In this document: one piece after another, positions 44,643 to 57,336 of the stretch
Layout: every line of letters begins with the position of its first letter
How positions within the stretch are numbered: the stretch's first letter is position 1
NCBI GenBank assembly: GCA_041659565.1
Contig: JBAZXZ010000003.1
Location: forward strand, 124,001-188,000
Direction: 5' to 3'
Origin: Altimarinus sp041659565
GTDB taxonomy: Bacteria > Patescibacteriota > Gracilibacteria > BD1-5 > UBA6164
Length of the DNA: 64,000 bases
Program-made: the position numbers and the translations under genes
The notes under the pieces: model-generated
Database searches by the model: none
What the model was told of the DNA's origin: nothing
The model's input: the letters and a program-made list of their open reading frames with translations, nothing else

Positions 44643-45971
44643 TTATTTATAAATAGGAAATTTTTTACATAATTCTTTTACTTCTTTTTTTATTTCTAAT
44701 AAATCTTTATTATTTTTTATAAAACTATAAAATTTTGCTAAATTTTTTATTCTTTCTTCTTTATTGTCACTATGTTTAAAGTCAATTATTATATCGCTTA
44801 TTTTTTTTATCCAATCAGCAATTTTATCCATTTCTTGTTCTTTCATTCATCTCATTGTTACTATTGGTGTTCAAAGTCTTACTCAGCTAGGATAAAAAGC
44901 TGAAGCTGGATCTTTAGGTATAGTATTTTTATTTAGAGTAATTCAAGCTTCATCTAAAGCTTCTTGCATAAAAACTCATCTTCATTTTCCTACATTTAAT
45001 AACATTAAATGATTATCTGTTCAAGAACTTACAACATTAAATCATTTATCCATTAATTTTTGAGCTAAATGTTTTGCATTTTTTACTATTTGTTTATTTG
45101 ATTCTATAAATTCTGGTTTCAATGCTTCTCATAAAGCAACTGCTATAGATAAAGTTTGATGATTATGTGGTCCTCATTGAAGTCCTGGGAAAATAGCTTT
45201 ATCTATTTTATTAGCCAATTCAGGATCTTTTTTTAATCATTTTTCAGTTACCATAATCATACCTCATCTTGGTCATCTCAATGTTTTATGAGTCGTTGTT
45301 GTTATTATATCTACATAAGGAACCGGGCTTGGATGAATTCATGATATAATAAGTCATGATATATGTGCTATATCTGCTGCAACAAATGCTCAAACTTCAT
45401 CTGCAACTTTTGCTATTTCTTCAAAAGGAAATTCTCTTGGATAAGCAGATGCTCAAATCCATACAAGTTTTGGTTTTGTTTCTCTAATAATTTTTGCAGT
45501 CTCTTCTAAATCTATATATCCATCTTCTTTTACATGATATTGTACACTATTGAAAAATGAACCTGTAACTGATGCTTTCCATCAATGAGTAAGATGTCAT
45601 CAATCAAGTAAACTTTGACCAACAACAGTATCTCCAGGTTTACAAGTTGCTACATAAACAGCCAAATTTGCAGGACTTCAACTATAGGGTTGTACATTTA
45701 CATGTGCTATTCATGGACCAAATGCTTTTTTTGCTCTTTCTATTGCTAATTCTTCTACTTCATCAACAAATTCATTTCATCAGTAATATCTTTTTCTAGC
45801 ATATCATTCACTATACTTATTTGTAAATGGTGATCAAAGTGCTTCAATAGTAGAAAGAGAAGCTATACATTCTGATGGTATAAGTTCTAAAGTTGTTTCT
45901 TGTCTATTTATTTCTTTTAAAACTAAATCATGTGCAATAGGGTCGGTTCTTTTTAAATTATCAAAATCCAT
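44643..45971 (-). CDS. glyA: Serine hydroxymethyltransferase GlyA
   Basis: 442 residues. It makes glycine and methylene-tetrahydrofolate from serine. ELIPSECIASLSTIEALGSPFTNKYSEGYARKRYYGG, AVYVATCKPGDT, ADIAHISGL and the PLP-lysine block TTTTHKTLRGPRGG are all present, with a long helical C-terminal domain. Glycine is encoded partly by UGA in this cell, so glycine supply is relevant, but the enzyme is universal. First gene of the unit that also carries the nucleotidase. Confidence 0.96.
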
Positions 45972-46044
45972 AGTTAAATTTTTAAAAAATAAATTGATTA
46001 TATTTTATTAAATCTTCAAAAGTTTTTTTGTTTTTATTTAATTA

Positions 46045-47319
46045 TTAATTACTTTCACTTTCTTTATATTTATCAACAGATAGTTGTAAAGCATCGTATT
46101 TTATAAAATATTGCAATACTTTTTTTGCATCTTCTAGTTGTCTATCATACATTTTTTCATAATCTTCTTTTTTGAAAAGTACTTCTATATCAGGCTTTAT
46201 TCAATCTTTATCTATATTTATTCATTTTGGAGTAAACCATTTTGCAATTGTAACTTTAAGTAATCCTCAATTTGATAAATCAAAAGGTTCTTGCACTGAT
46301 CATTTTCCAAAAGTTTTTTCTCCAACTAGTATTGCTTTATTGTATTCTCTAAGAGCTCACGAAGTAATTTCTGAAGCCGATGCAGAATTTCAATTAACCA
46401 AAATTACTATTTTTCAATCATATATTTCTCAAGTATTTAAACTTTGATAAGCACTATTAAATAAACTATCTTTATATTTTGTTTTTACTAAAATATTTCA
46501 TTTTTCTATAAATTCTGAAAGTATTTCAACAGCACTTTGTAAATATCATCCTCCATTATCTCTTAAATCTATTATTAAGCCTTTTGTTTTTTTATCTTTT
46601 ATCTCTTTTAATGCAACTCTAAAATCTTCAGCAGTTTTATCTCAAAATAAATTTAATGCTATATATCATATATTTTCTTTATCAAAAATTTTTGTCTGAA
46701 CTGAAGGAATAATTATTTTTTGTCTTGTTACCTCTTTTTCAAAAGGTTCTATTTCTCAAGCTCTTAATATAGTCAAAATAACCTTTGTTCAAGCTGTTCA
46801 TTTTATAAGTTTAACAGCCTCATATAAATTTTTGTCTTTTAAATCTTCTCAATTTGCTTTAGTTATTAAATCTCAAGCAATTATTCAAGAATTCTTTGCA
46901 GGAGAATCTTTTATTACCATACTTACAACAACTCAAAAATCTGTTTTTTCTACAACGGCTCCTATTCATTCAAAATCTCAAGATAATGTTTCTTCGAAAG
47001 ATTTTTTTTCTGTTGGACTCATATATTCACTATGTTTATCTCAAAGAGAATTTACCATTCCAGCAACCATTCAATTAACAATATCTTCTTTTTTTATACT
47101 ATCAATAGAAAAATATTCTTTTTTTACCTTATTATAAACTTCCCAAAAAAAAGTTAAATCTAAATCATTTTCATTCTTATTTAAAAAATTCTCTTTATTT
47201 GTTTTTGGATTTATGGTATTATAAGGCAAAAACTCATTTAAAACATACCCTGCTGTAAAACTTGTTAAAAAAACAATTAAAACTATAACTTTTTTAACAT
47301 TTTTGTTAATTTCTTTCAT
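46045..47319 (-). CDS. ctpA: C-terminal processing peptidase (S41)
   Basis: 424 residues. A signal anchor (about 10-27) exposes a PDZ domain (GDFEGIGAVVEKTDFGVVV, GIIAGDLI) and the tail-specific protease domain: IIDLRDNGGG, catalytic Ser in VNGNSASASEITSGAL and catalytic Lys in VGEKTFGKGSVQ. It trims C-termini of exported proteins. It is transcribed divergently from the plus-strand gene at 47647, with a long AT-rich gap between. Confidence 0.92.
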
Positions 47320-47646
47320 TTTTATTTTTTTACATAAACTAAATTTTTAACATTTTGTAATATAATGTTTAATTGAAAAAACACAAGTCAAATAATAATA
47401 AAAAACACTGTTAAAAACTTATTAATATTTTTTTTTGTTTTATATAAACACTTTTTTTTTTATTTTAAACAATTTATTTTTTTTAACATTTTTAAAGTGG
47501 CTTTAATTAGGTAAAATAAATATTCATATAAAACTCTATTACTATTACTATATATAAATATATATAATAAATAATAAAACAATGTAATATTTGATAAAAA
47601 AATAAAAATATAGTAAAATAACAAAGTATATATTAAAAAATAAATT
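47320..47646. other. AT-rich divergent promoter region
   Basis: 327 bp, nearly all A and T with long T-runs (a run of ten T near 47450). It separates ctpA from the orphan membrane-protein genes. A minus-strand TTGTGT...TATATT pair near 47365-47383 could be the ctpA promoter (spacer about 16). No ORF or strong hairpin. Confidence 0.4.
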
Positions 47647-49020
47647 ATGAATTTTAAATTTATTGTATCAAAAAATCAAAAAAGGTATGATTTAATTTTA
47701 CAAGCAAATTCTGAAATAGAAGCTAGAGATAAATTACATAAAGAAGGTTACTCTATTTTAAATGTGGAACAAATAGATAATTTAGATATATTAGGAAGTA
47801 AATTTTTATTTACCGTTATTAAAGATTGAGATATAAAAAATTGATTAATTTATTGAGAAGATATATTTAAAGTTTATTTAAAATTAAAAAAAGAATTTGA
47901 ATATGATATTATTTCTTTATTTAATGAACAAGATAAAAATAAAACAGATGCTGAAAAAAAAGAAATATTAAAAAAAATAGAAGAAGAATATTATTTATTT
48001 ACAAATAAAAAAGATAAAAAAGAAGAAATACAGAAAAAAATAGAAGAAAAAAAAGAATCAAAAAAAGAAAATATATTGGAGCAAGATTTTTATTTAAAAA
48101 AAGAATTAGAAGAAGTATATAAATTAAATGATTTTGTATTAAAAAAATTAGAAAATATAATAAATAACTCATTTTTTGAAATACCTAAAGAACAAAAAGA
48201 AAAACTAATTTTTATTTATAATAGTCTTACTTCTATAAAAAACACAAGAAATATAACAAAATTAAAAGAAATTATAGAGTTAGCTTTAATTAAAATATGA
48301 AAAATAGAATTAGAATATTTAGAAAAAACAAAAGATAAAAAAATATTAATTTTATTAAAAGAAACAAATAATTTATTAAAAAGTGTTGGATCAAAAAAAC
48401 AAATAATAGAAAAAGATAAAGATCTTGTTTTAATATTAAAACAAAAATATTGAAAAATAAAAGAATTTTTTGAAGAAATGAAAAAAGAAGAAAAAATATG
48501 ATTAGATAAAGAAACTCATTCATATATTAAAACATTGGTTTTATTGAAAAAGTATGAAGAAAAAAAACATGAAGTTGATAAAGAATATAAAAAATATCTA
48601 TTTTCATTAAAATTTTTATTTTGAAATAATAAAGAAAAAAAAGAATCTTTGCAGTTAAAAAAAATTGTAATAGACCAAAATATATCTATTTTAAAAGCAA
48701 AATTACAATGAAAATTATTTTCATATACAAAAATAATTAAAGGATATAAAATAATAGAAAATTTGTTTATTAATTTTTTAGAAAAATTAATAAGTCATAT
48801 AACATTTATTATTGTTATTTATAGTATAATTTTCACTACTATTATAACATTATGATACTTTTCATTTATAAATATAGAAATATACACTAAATGAATAATG
48901 CTATTTATATATTTAGTTATTATTTTATTTTTATTTAAACTGACAAGAGGATTTTTAACATTTGCATTTTATTTTGTATTTTTGATTTTTTTAAATATAT
49001 TTTTTACAGTAAATTTTTAA
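47647..49020 (+). CDS. Orphan membrane protein with PilC-like N-terminus
   Basis: 457 residues. The first ~45 residues (YDLILQANSEIEARDKLHKEG, then YSILNVEQI) resemble the N-terminal beta/alpha module of PilC/GspF pilus-platform proteins. A charged Lys/Glu coiled-coil body (about 100-370) follows, then two or three C-terminal helices (SHITFIIVIYSIIF, GIMLFIYLVIILFLF). The PilC helical bundles are missing, so it is not a plain PilC. The codon bias is extreme (AAA, GAA). The next gene starts 48 bases downstream. Confidence 0.5.
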
Positions 49021-49068
49021 AAATAGAATAAATTTTTATTCTTCTGTTTTTTTACAAATAAAAAATAT

Positions 49069-50337
49069 ATGAACATACTATTATTTTTAATATCAATTAT
49101 CTTTTCTTTTATATTCTATAGTTTTCATAATTTATCAATAGTATGAAATCTTTTATGAGACAATAAATATTTTTATCAAAATTTTTCAATATCATCATTA
49201 TCGTGAAATTTAATAATAGAATCTTTAGTTTTTTTAGTTATAGGCTTTAGTTTCTTTTTACTTTTTTCTACTTTTTTCGAAAAGAAAATACAAATAAACA
49301 CAACCCCTTATTTAAAAAAATGGCTTAAAAGTAATTTCAAAATAATATTATATTATATAGGGTTTATTCTTTTTTATGTATCTATTTCAATGATGCTAAA
49401 AAAATTAAACTTCAATTTTGCTTATATAATACTTTTTATAAATGTATTAATAATAACTACTTTTTTTATAAGTAGTAGATTTTTTATATTGGCTGATTTA
49501 TTAAAAATAAATAATATTATTTTCTCTTCAGTTTATATATTTTTATTTATAAACACATTTATAATAAAACAGTATGAATTTTTAACTATTGATTTTATAA
49601 ATTCTATAATAATATTATTTTCTTTTATTATAATTTTATATAGCGACAAAGTATTACTTAAAAATAAAAGTGATAGTTTTATTTTAATTAATTTTTTTAC
49701 TTATTCCTTCTTTTTTATTTCTTTTTATTTCAATCTTATTTTTAATAATATATCTTTTATATTTTCTTTTATTTCATTTTTCTTAAATATTTTAATATTT
49801 TATTTATTAAGTAAAATACATTTTTTTAAAAACAGTAAAATAACATTAACAGTTTTATGAATTTTTCTTAGTTACATTTCAATAGTCTCAGGAATTTATT
49901 ATTTATTGTTTTACAACACTCTTTATTTGGATTTAATAATAATAGCTATACTTTTTTATTCAGCATTTTTTAATTTTAAAATACATAAATTGTATGAAAA
50001 TTATACATCATTTCTTTTCTTCTTTATATCGTTTTATTTCAATATTTTTTATATTTACTACAACTATATCTATTTAATAAATCACAATGATTTAAACCTT
50101 GTTTTTTACAGCTTTACGATTAGTTTAGTAACATCTCTCTCAACTTATTTGCATAAATATAAAAGAATATATGATTATTATATTATGTATTTTATGAGTT
50201 TGTTAATAAGTATAGTAGCAACTGTTTATTACTTTTATATAAATCCTTTTGATTTATTTAATTTATGAATTATACTCCTTTACGATTCTGTTTTGGTTTT
50301 TATTAGTTATAATAAACTTAGAAAAATAGAAAATTAA
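49069..50337 (+). CDS. Polytopic membrane protein, very hydrophobic
   Basis: 422 residues and roughly a dozen helices, almost wholly Ile, Phe, Leu, Tyr, Asn and Ser. No motif identifies a family; the composition follows the AT content. It lies between the PilC-like orphan (48-base gap) and pepA (20-base gap). It might be a transporter or a partner of the preceding protein. Confidence in the reading frame is high because TGA use and length agree; function is open. Confidence 0.5.
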
Positions 50338-50357
50338 TTAATAATTATTAACTATAT

Positions 50358-51761
50358 ATGATAAAAATAGTAGATAAATTAAAAGATATAAAAGATTCAA
50401 ATTTATTTTTTTTAGTAGAAAAAAAAGAATGTTTAGAAAAATTGTCTTTTTTAAAATTAGAAAAAAACATTGTAGACAAAATATTGACAACTTTGAAAAA
50501 AAAGGAAAATACTTTTTTGCAGTTTTTTTTAGGAAAAAAGGATTTTGAAAATTTATTTGTAGTAATATATATAGACAAAGACAAGAAAAATATATTTGAG
50601 CTTTTGTGAGAATATGCACCTAAACTTCCTGAAAAATACACAATACTTTCAAATAATGATGACAATTTATTGTCTATTGTAGACACTTGTCTACTTTCAA
50701 GATATAAATTTCAAAAATATTTAACAGAGAAAAAAGAAGATGAAATAAACATATTTTGTGAAAATGATAATAGACAAAATCTAGAAGACAGATTAGAAAC
50801 TATAGATAACATAATAACAGCTAGAGATTTATGAGAAACTCCAACCTGTGATTTATATGCTGAAAAATTTGCTGAAATTATAAAAAAAACTAAATGGAAA
50901 AATACAAAAATCAAAATTTTGTCACCAAAAGATATAGAAAAACAAGGACTATGACTTTTATGGGCAGTTTGAAAATGAAGTATAAATAAGCCTTATATGG
51001 TTATTTTAGAGAGAATAATAGACAAAAACTTACCAACAATTTGATTTGTCTGAAAATGAATAGTTTTTGATACTGGATGATTAAATATAAAACCAGAAGA
51101 ATGGATGTATCCAATGAAAGATGATATGTGTGGAGCTTCAACTGTTTTTGCAACTATGAAAGAATTAGATAATAAAGATCTAAAAGTAAATATAATTGCA
51201 GCAATTCCATTGGCAGAAAATTCAGTTTCCTGAGAATCTTATAGACCATCCGATATAGTTAAATCTTATTCATGAAAAACAGTAAATATAACAAATACTG
51301 ATGCAGAATGAAGACTTATTCTTGCAGATGCTGTAAGTTATATTTCAAAAAATTATAAACTAGATAAAGTTATAACAATTGCTACACTGACTTGAGTTTG
51401 CTTATATGCTTTAGGTTATAGATATGCTTGAATTATGTGAAATGATAGAGATATAATTAGTAAATTACTTACTTATTCAAATGATAATTTTGAAAAATAC
51501 TTTGAATTACCATTTGATAAATATTATATGGAAAAGACAAAATCTACAATAGCTGATTTTGATAATTGGACAGCTTGAATTTATACTTGAGCTTCAATGT
51601 GAGCAGCATTTATACATAATTTTTTATTAAATAAAGAAAAATTTATTCATATAGATATAGCTTGAATTGCAAATAATAGATTTGAAGCTTACTGATTATA
51701 TCCAAAATGTACAACTTGATTTTGAGTAGATAGTTTAAGTAATTTATTTAAAAATTTATAA
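50358..51761 (+). CDS. pepA: Leucyl aminopeptidase (M17)
   Basis: 467 residues. Dinuclear-zinc aminopeptidase of the cytosol. The catalytic domain has VGKGIVFDTGGLNIKP, MKDDMCGASTV, AIPLAENSVSGESYRPSD and the hallmark NTDAEGRLILADA with its metal-binding Asp and Glu and the catalytic Arg. The N-terminal domain (1-170) is divergent. It could recycle peptides taken up from a host or prey, but M17 enzymes are common housekeepers. Next gene starts 4 bases after the stop. Confidence 0.92.
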
Positions 51762-51765
51762 AAAA

Positions 51766-52005
51766 ATGAAGCTTTGAATTTACAGACATTTTAAATGAAT
51801 GATAGTAGAAGTAATATGAATTGCATTAGATAGTGAAACTATGGAAGAAACAGTTGTTTATAATCACCCCGATGCTGTAAAATGAAAAAAAGAAAATACT
51901 ATGTGGGTTAGACCTAAAGCTATGTTTTTAGAAACAATAGAAAGAGATTGAAAAACAATGCCAAGGTTTGAATATATTTGAGATAAAAAATATAAAGAGT
52001 TATAA
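51766..52005 (+). CDS. DUF1653-like small protein
   Basis: 79 residues. Fits the DUF1653 family: IYRHFKGMIVEVIGIALDSETMEETVVYNHP, then a Met-Trp-x-Arg-Pro motif (MWVRPKAMF) and a closing MPRFEYI. Small beta-barrel proteins of unknown role that are widespread in bacteria. It lies between pepA and comF; the three run in the same direction with short gaps. Confidence 0.75.
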
Positions 52006-52030
52006 AATATAATTTTAATAGACAAATAAT

Positions 52031-52741
52031 ATGTCAAAACTGTCTACAATTATAAATCTAATAAAAGATATTATTTCACCAAAAATTTGTTATTCTTGTA
52101 AAAAAGAGTGACATTTTTTATGTCTACAATGTCTACAAAATATAAAAAAATATAATTGATTTTGTTATAACTGTAAGCTCAAAAGTGATGATTTTGAAAT
52201 ACATAAAAAATGTCAAAAATATGTCTACTTTGACAAAATAATTGTATTTACTCATTACAAAAATAATCTGATAAAAAAACTTATAAAAGATTCAAAATTT
52301 TATGGTAGACAAGAAATATTAAATGAAATTTGACAATATTTGTCTACTTTGTTTTTAGAAAATGAACAAGTAATAAATAAAAAAGATTATATTATTATAT
52401 CCTCACCTATGCATTTTTTTAGGAAAGTAGTTAGAGGTTACAATCAAAGTGAAATTTTATCAAAAAGTATATCAAAAAATCTAGAGATAGATTATAATTT
52501 TAAAATAATAAAAAAAGTAAAACATACAAAACAACAATCAAAACTTACAAAACATGATAGAGAAAAAAATCTAGAAAATGTTTTTCAAATAAATAAAAAA
52601 CACATAGAACAAATAAAATGAAAAACAATAATAATAGTTGATGATGTAATTTCAACCTGAACTACAATTAATGAGATATCAAAAATATTAAAACAAAATA
52701 AAGCAAAAAAAGTTGTATGACTTGTTATAGCAAGTGATTAA
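52031..52741 (+). CDS. comF: ComF-family phosphoribosyltransferase-like protein
   Basis: 236 residues. The N-terminus carries two Cys pairs of a zinc finger (CYSC, CLQC and further CYNC). The phosphoribosyltransferase-like domain has PMHFFRKVVRGYNQSE and IIIVDDVISTGTTINE, the PRPP-binding loop of type I PRTases. ComF proteins are needed for DNA uptake in several naturally competent species. With comEC at 33 kb this supports competence. Several TGTCTACA octamers cluster in the first 300 bases. Confidence 0.9.
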
Positions 52742-52811
52742 TTTTGTAAAATAATAGAATTTATGATAGAATTTAAGTAATAATATAATTCTATTATTAA
52801 AAATTAACATT

Positions 52812-53453
52812 ATGAATAAATTATCAGAAAATACTCAATGATGGATTTTTGATGAAAATCAAGATGTAATTGATTTATCTTGAGTAAAAGGAGACTTTAA
52901 AAAGACTTTATTAGATATTATTGATGATGATTATGAAAAAAACAATCAAGTTGTAATATGTCCAAATTGCTGAGAAAATTATTGTCAAAATTGAACTTAT
53001 TGTGAAGATTGTTTAATTTGAGAAAAAAATACAAATAAATTAACTATTCCTAAATCTTCACCAAAAATCAATTTATCTAAAACAAAAAATAAAATAGATG
53101 AATCAATATTAAAAGAAATAAATAATAATAGTATTTTTCATATTGAAGATTTAGAAATAAAAGAATGAAAAATCAAAAACATAACTTTTCAAAAAGCAAA
53201 AGAAAAATATGTTATTTACATAGAAGATTATTTTTATAATATATCTGAACACCATGAAAGTTATTGATGAAATTACGATACAGTAAGTTTAAAAAATATT
53301 TCTTATGAAAAAAATAACCTTGCTAAAGTTTGAAAAAACTGATCTAATTTAGAATTTCATACGATGAATTATTTTAAAAATTTATGATGATTTGATTGAA
53401 TAAATAAATTTTTAAGACAAGTATTAATTGATTTTCATAAAATAAAAAAATAA
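52812..53453 (+). CDS. Hypothetical protein with zinc ribbon
   Basis: 213 residues. A Cys-rich knot, CPNCGENYCQNGTYCEDC, near 50-67 looks like a zinc ribbon. The C-terminal two-thirds, with VSLKNISYEKNNLAKVG and aromatic residues, is a soluble alpha/beta domain I cannot place. It stands between comF and uvrA and has its own terminator, so perhaps transcribed alone; 52742-52811 is too short to identify a promoter. Confidence 0.5.
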
Positions 53454-53508
53454 TATAACATTTTAACTTGTATTAAGTTTTTTTTTCCATAAAATAGATT
53501 ATTAGTAT

Positions 53509-53533
53509 AAAGTGAATTATAATTCACTTTTTT
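53509..53533 (+). terminator. Terminator before uvrA
   Basis: 11-bp stem (aaagtgaatta, 53509-53519 with 53520-53530) with no loop bases apart from the centre of the palindrome, then a T-run. It ends the unit whose last stop is at 53453; uvrA begins 54 bases later. Confidence 0.65.
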
Positions 53534-53587
53534 ATATATTATATAATCATTCTTTTTCTTTTATTTTTAGCTTTTATTTAAACAATT

Positions 53588-56440
53588 ATGTCAGAATTTT
53601 TAGAAATTTATGGAGCAAAAACCCACAATTTAAAAAATGTAAATCTAAAAATACCAAAAAATAAAATGGTTGTTTTTACATGACTTTCATGATCAGGGAA
53701 ATCAAGTTTAGCTTTCAATACTATTTATAGTGTGTGACAACAAAAATACTTAGAAAGTCTATCAAGTTATGCCCGTATGTTTATATGATGAATGAAAGAA
53801 GAAGCTGAAGTTGATGAGATAAGATGATTATCACCAACAATAAGTATAGATCAAAAAACAACAAATCGTAACCCCAGATCAACCGTTTGAACAATTACAG
53901 AAATATATGATTATTATAAATTACTTTACCTAAATATTTGAGTTAGAAAGTGTGTAAAATGTTCTAGTGTAATAAAAAAAGATTCTTTAAGGCAAGTTGT
54001 AAGAGATATTGGTGCATATGATATGGAAACTAAGTTTATGATAAAAGCACAAATTTTTAAAGATAAAGTTTGAATAACAAAAGAATATGTAAAAAAAGAA
54101 GTTCTTGATTTTTGATTTATAAGATTTGCTTTAAATGGTGATATTTACACTGTAAATGATGAATTTGAATTAGATGAAAACAAACAATATGATTTAGATA
54201 TAGTAATTGATAGGCTTATTGTTAAAGACTTTACCGATGAAGAATCAAGTGATACAAAAAGATTAAAAGATAGTTTAGATTTGGCTTTTAAAACAGGAAA
54301 TGGATTTATAAAGGTAGACTTTTTCAAGTCCGGACTTTCTTTAATAAGTCCGGACTTAATTAGTAAAAAATATTCAAGTAAATTTGTTTGTAGTCATTGT
54401 TGACATATCCCAGAAGATCTTGATATATCATCATTTTCTTTTAATAGTCATAAATGAGCTTGTCCAGATTGTCATTGACTTTGAGTTAAAACAGTATTTC
54501 TAGAGGAAAATATAATAAATTCTAGGTTAAGTTTAGAAGAATGAGCTGTAATTGTTCACTGATTTTGAAGTTATTTCCATGCTCTTATAAAAGAAGTATG
54601 AAAAAAACACAATATAAGAACAAGAGTTCCATACAGTGAATTAACAAAAAAAGAAAGAGAGCTTGTTCTTTATTGAACAAAGGAGGATTTATACAAAGTT
54701 AAATATACAAATGAATCAGGTAATACAAACACATATACTTCAAAATTTGAATGAGTTATAAATACATTAAATAGAAGATTTTTTGAATGAACAAATGTTT
54801 GAGATGGAAAATTAGATGAATTTGTAACAGCTATAGAATGCCCAGTTTGCATGTGAAAAAGATTAAAACAAGAAAGTTTATCTGTTTATATTAATTCATT
54901 AAATATTTGAGATTTAAGTGTTTTATCAATAAGTGATTCTTTGAATTTTATTTCAAATTTAAAATTAACAAAAGAAGAAGAACAAACAGTAAAAAATGTA
55001 TTAAAAAATGCTCGTGAAAGACTTGAATTTCTAGTATGAGTGTGATTAGATTATATGACAATAGCAAGAAAGGCAAATACTCTATCATGATGAGAAGCTC
55101 AGAGAATTAGATTAGCAACTCAAATTTGAGTAAAATTGGAATGAATTATTTATGTTCTAGATGAACCAAGTATAGGTTTGCACCCAAGAGATAATGATAT
55201 GCTTATAAATAATCTAAAAAGGCTTAGAGACATAGGAAATACTTTACTTATTGTAGAACATGATGAAGAGATAATGAAAGAAGCAGATTATATAATAGAT
55301 ATATGACCATGAGCTTGAATTCACGGTTGAGAAATAATTGCCGAGTGAACTTTTGATGAAATTATAAAAAATCCAAATTCTGTGACTTGACCATATTTAT
55401 CGTGAGCAAAAAAAGTAATTATTGAAAGAAAAAATAGAAAAAAAGATAAGTTTTTAACTATTATTTGAGCAACACACAATAATTTAAAAAATATAGAGGT
55501 ATCTATCCCTGCTTGAAATCTGACATCAATAACAGGTGTTTCTGGTTCTGGAAAATCAAGTTTAATCAATGATATATTAGCTAATTATCTTGCAAATGAG
55601 TTAAATAGAGCAAGTAAACAAGTTTGAAGATTTAAAAAAATAGAATGAGTTGAAAACTTTGATAAAGTTTTAGTTATAGATCAATCCCCTATCTGAAAAA
55701 CTCCCCGTAGCAATCCAGCAACTTACACAGGTGTTTTTACATTTATTAGAGAAGTTTTTGCTATGTCGTATGAATCTCAAGTAAGGTGATATGGTCCTGG
55801 AAGATTTAGTTTTAATACTCGTGAATGAAGATGTGATGCTTGTGAATGAGATTGAGTTAAAAAAATAGAAATGCACTTTTTACCACCAGTTTATGTAGAG
55901 TGTGAAGAATGTAATGGAAAGAGATTTAATAAAGAAACTTTATCAATAAAATATAAATGAAAAACTATTGCTGATGTACTTGATATGACAGTAGAAGAAG
56001 CTATATCATTTTTTCAAAATCATAAGAAAATATCGAACATTTTAACTGTTTTAAATGAAGTTTGATTATGATATATTAAATTATGACAATCATCAACTAC
56101 TCTATCAGGTTGAGAGGCTCAAAGAATAAAACTAGCAACAGAATTATCAAAGAGATCTACATCAAAGACTGTTTTTATACTTGATGAACCTACAACTTGA
56201 CTTCATTTTCAAGATGTAGAAAAATTATTAAAGATATTACACACACTTGTAGATAAATGAAATACAGTTATAATTATCGAGCATAATATGAATGTAATTA
56301 TTAATTCAGATTATATAATTGATATATGACCCTATGGTTGAGATAGATGATGAAATCTTGTAGTTGCATGAGATATAGAAAAAGTAAAAAAATGCAAAGA
56401 AAGTTTTACTGCAGTAGCTATAAATAAATATTTATGATAA
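53588..56440 (+). CDS. uvrA: Excinuclease ABC subunit A
   Basis: 950 residues. UvrA dimers recognise DNA damage in nucleotide-excision repair and deliver UvrB. Two ABC ATPase halves are present: Walker A TGLSGSGKSSLAF and TGVSGSGKSSLI, signatures SGGEAQRIRLA and SGGEAQRIKLA, Walker B VLDEPSIGLHPRD and ILDEPTTGLHFQD. Zinc fingers include CSHCGHI...CPDCHGLG and CDACEGDGV...CEECNGKRF. The Gly in both Walker A loops are partly TGA-coded. Two copies of a 12-base palindrome occur in frame at 54326-54357, in the variable part before the zinc finger. Overlaps the murB start. Mfd, its recruiter, is at 16.5 kb. Confidence 0.97.
54326..54357. repeat. Two copies of a perfect 12-base palindrome in uvrA
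   Basis: AAGTCCGGACTT occurs at 54326-54337 and 54346-54357, 20 bases start to start, both read through in frame (KSG...SPD). The motif overlaps the half-element family at 41253 (caagtccggaatg). It probably derives from a palindromic insertion. Confidence 0.7.
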
Positions 56441-57327
56441 ATTTAAATTATTTACAAAAAGATGTAGACATATCAAACTTGTCTAATTTTAAAACTAAAG
56501 CTTTCACAAAGCTATATTTTGAAATTAGTAGTAGACAAGATGTAGACAAAATATCTGAAATTGTAGAGTATGCAAAAAATGAAAAATTAAAAATTTTGTT
56601 TATTTGATGAGGAACAAACTTACTTTTTGCCTTTGATATATTTAATTGAATTATCATAAAAAACTGTCTACAATGATGGGATTATGACAATGACACAAAA
56701 ATATTAACAGCATATAGTTCAGAAAAAATCTGGGAAATAGCAAAGACCTTAGAAAACGATTATGGACAAAATATATGGCATAGATTTATATGACTTCCAT
56801 GAAGTATTGGTTGAGCTGTATTTGGTAATGCTTGATGTTTTGGACTGGAAACAGAAGGTAATTTTAAAGAAGCCGAAGTTCTTGACTTGTCTACTTGAAA
56901 GATTGAAGTTATGGATAAAGAAAAAGTTAAATTTTCTTATAGAAATTCAATATTTAAAGAAACAAATAAATATTTTATAATAAGTATTAAATTTGATTTA
57001 AATGAGAAAAAAGAAAAGTATTCATCTGATGTAGACAATATAGATTTTAGAGAAAATAAACAACCAAAATGAAATTCAGGAGGTAGTTTTTTTAAAAATC
57101 CAAGTAAAGAGTTATCTGCTGGAAAAGCAATAGAAGAAGTTTGATTAAAATGATATAGACACAATGATGCTTTTTTTTCTGAAAAACATGCCAATTTTCT
57201 TATAAATAGTAAAGAAAATTGAAGTTGGCAAGATTTGATTTATTTAATTGATTTAGCAAAAGAAAAAATTAAAGATAAATTTGGTATAGAACTGGAACCA
57301 GAAGTGAGAATTATTTATAATACTTAA
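56434..57327 (+). CDS. murB: UDP-N-acetylenolpyruvoylglucosamine reductase
   Basis: 297 residues. Makes UDP-MurNAc, so this cell builds peptidoglycan. FAD-binding motif LFIGGGTNLLFAF near 48-60, GLPGSIGGAVFGNAG, CFGLE, FSYRNSIFK, and the catalytic GNSGGSFFKNP with the active-site Ser and the closing LEPEVRIIY. The ATG overlaps the end of uvrA: the bases TTATGATAA read as Leu-Gly-stop in uvrA and start murB at ATG. The two are therefore translationally linked. Several TGTAGACA octamers occur. Confidence 0.93.
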
Positions 57328-57336
57328 TTATTTTTT

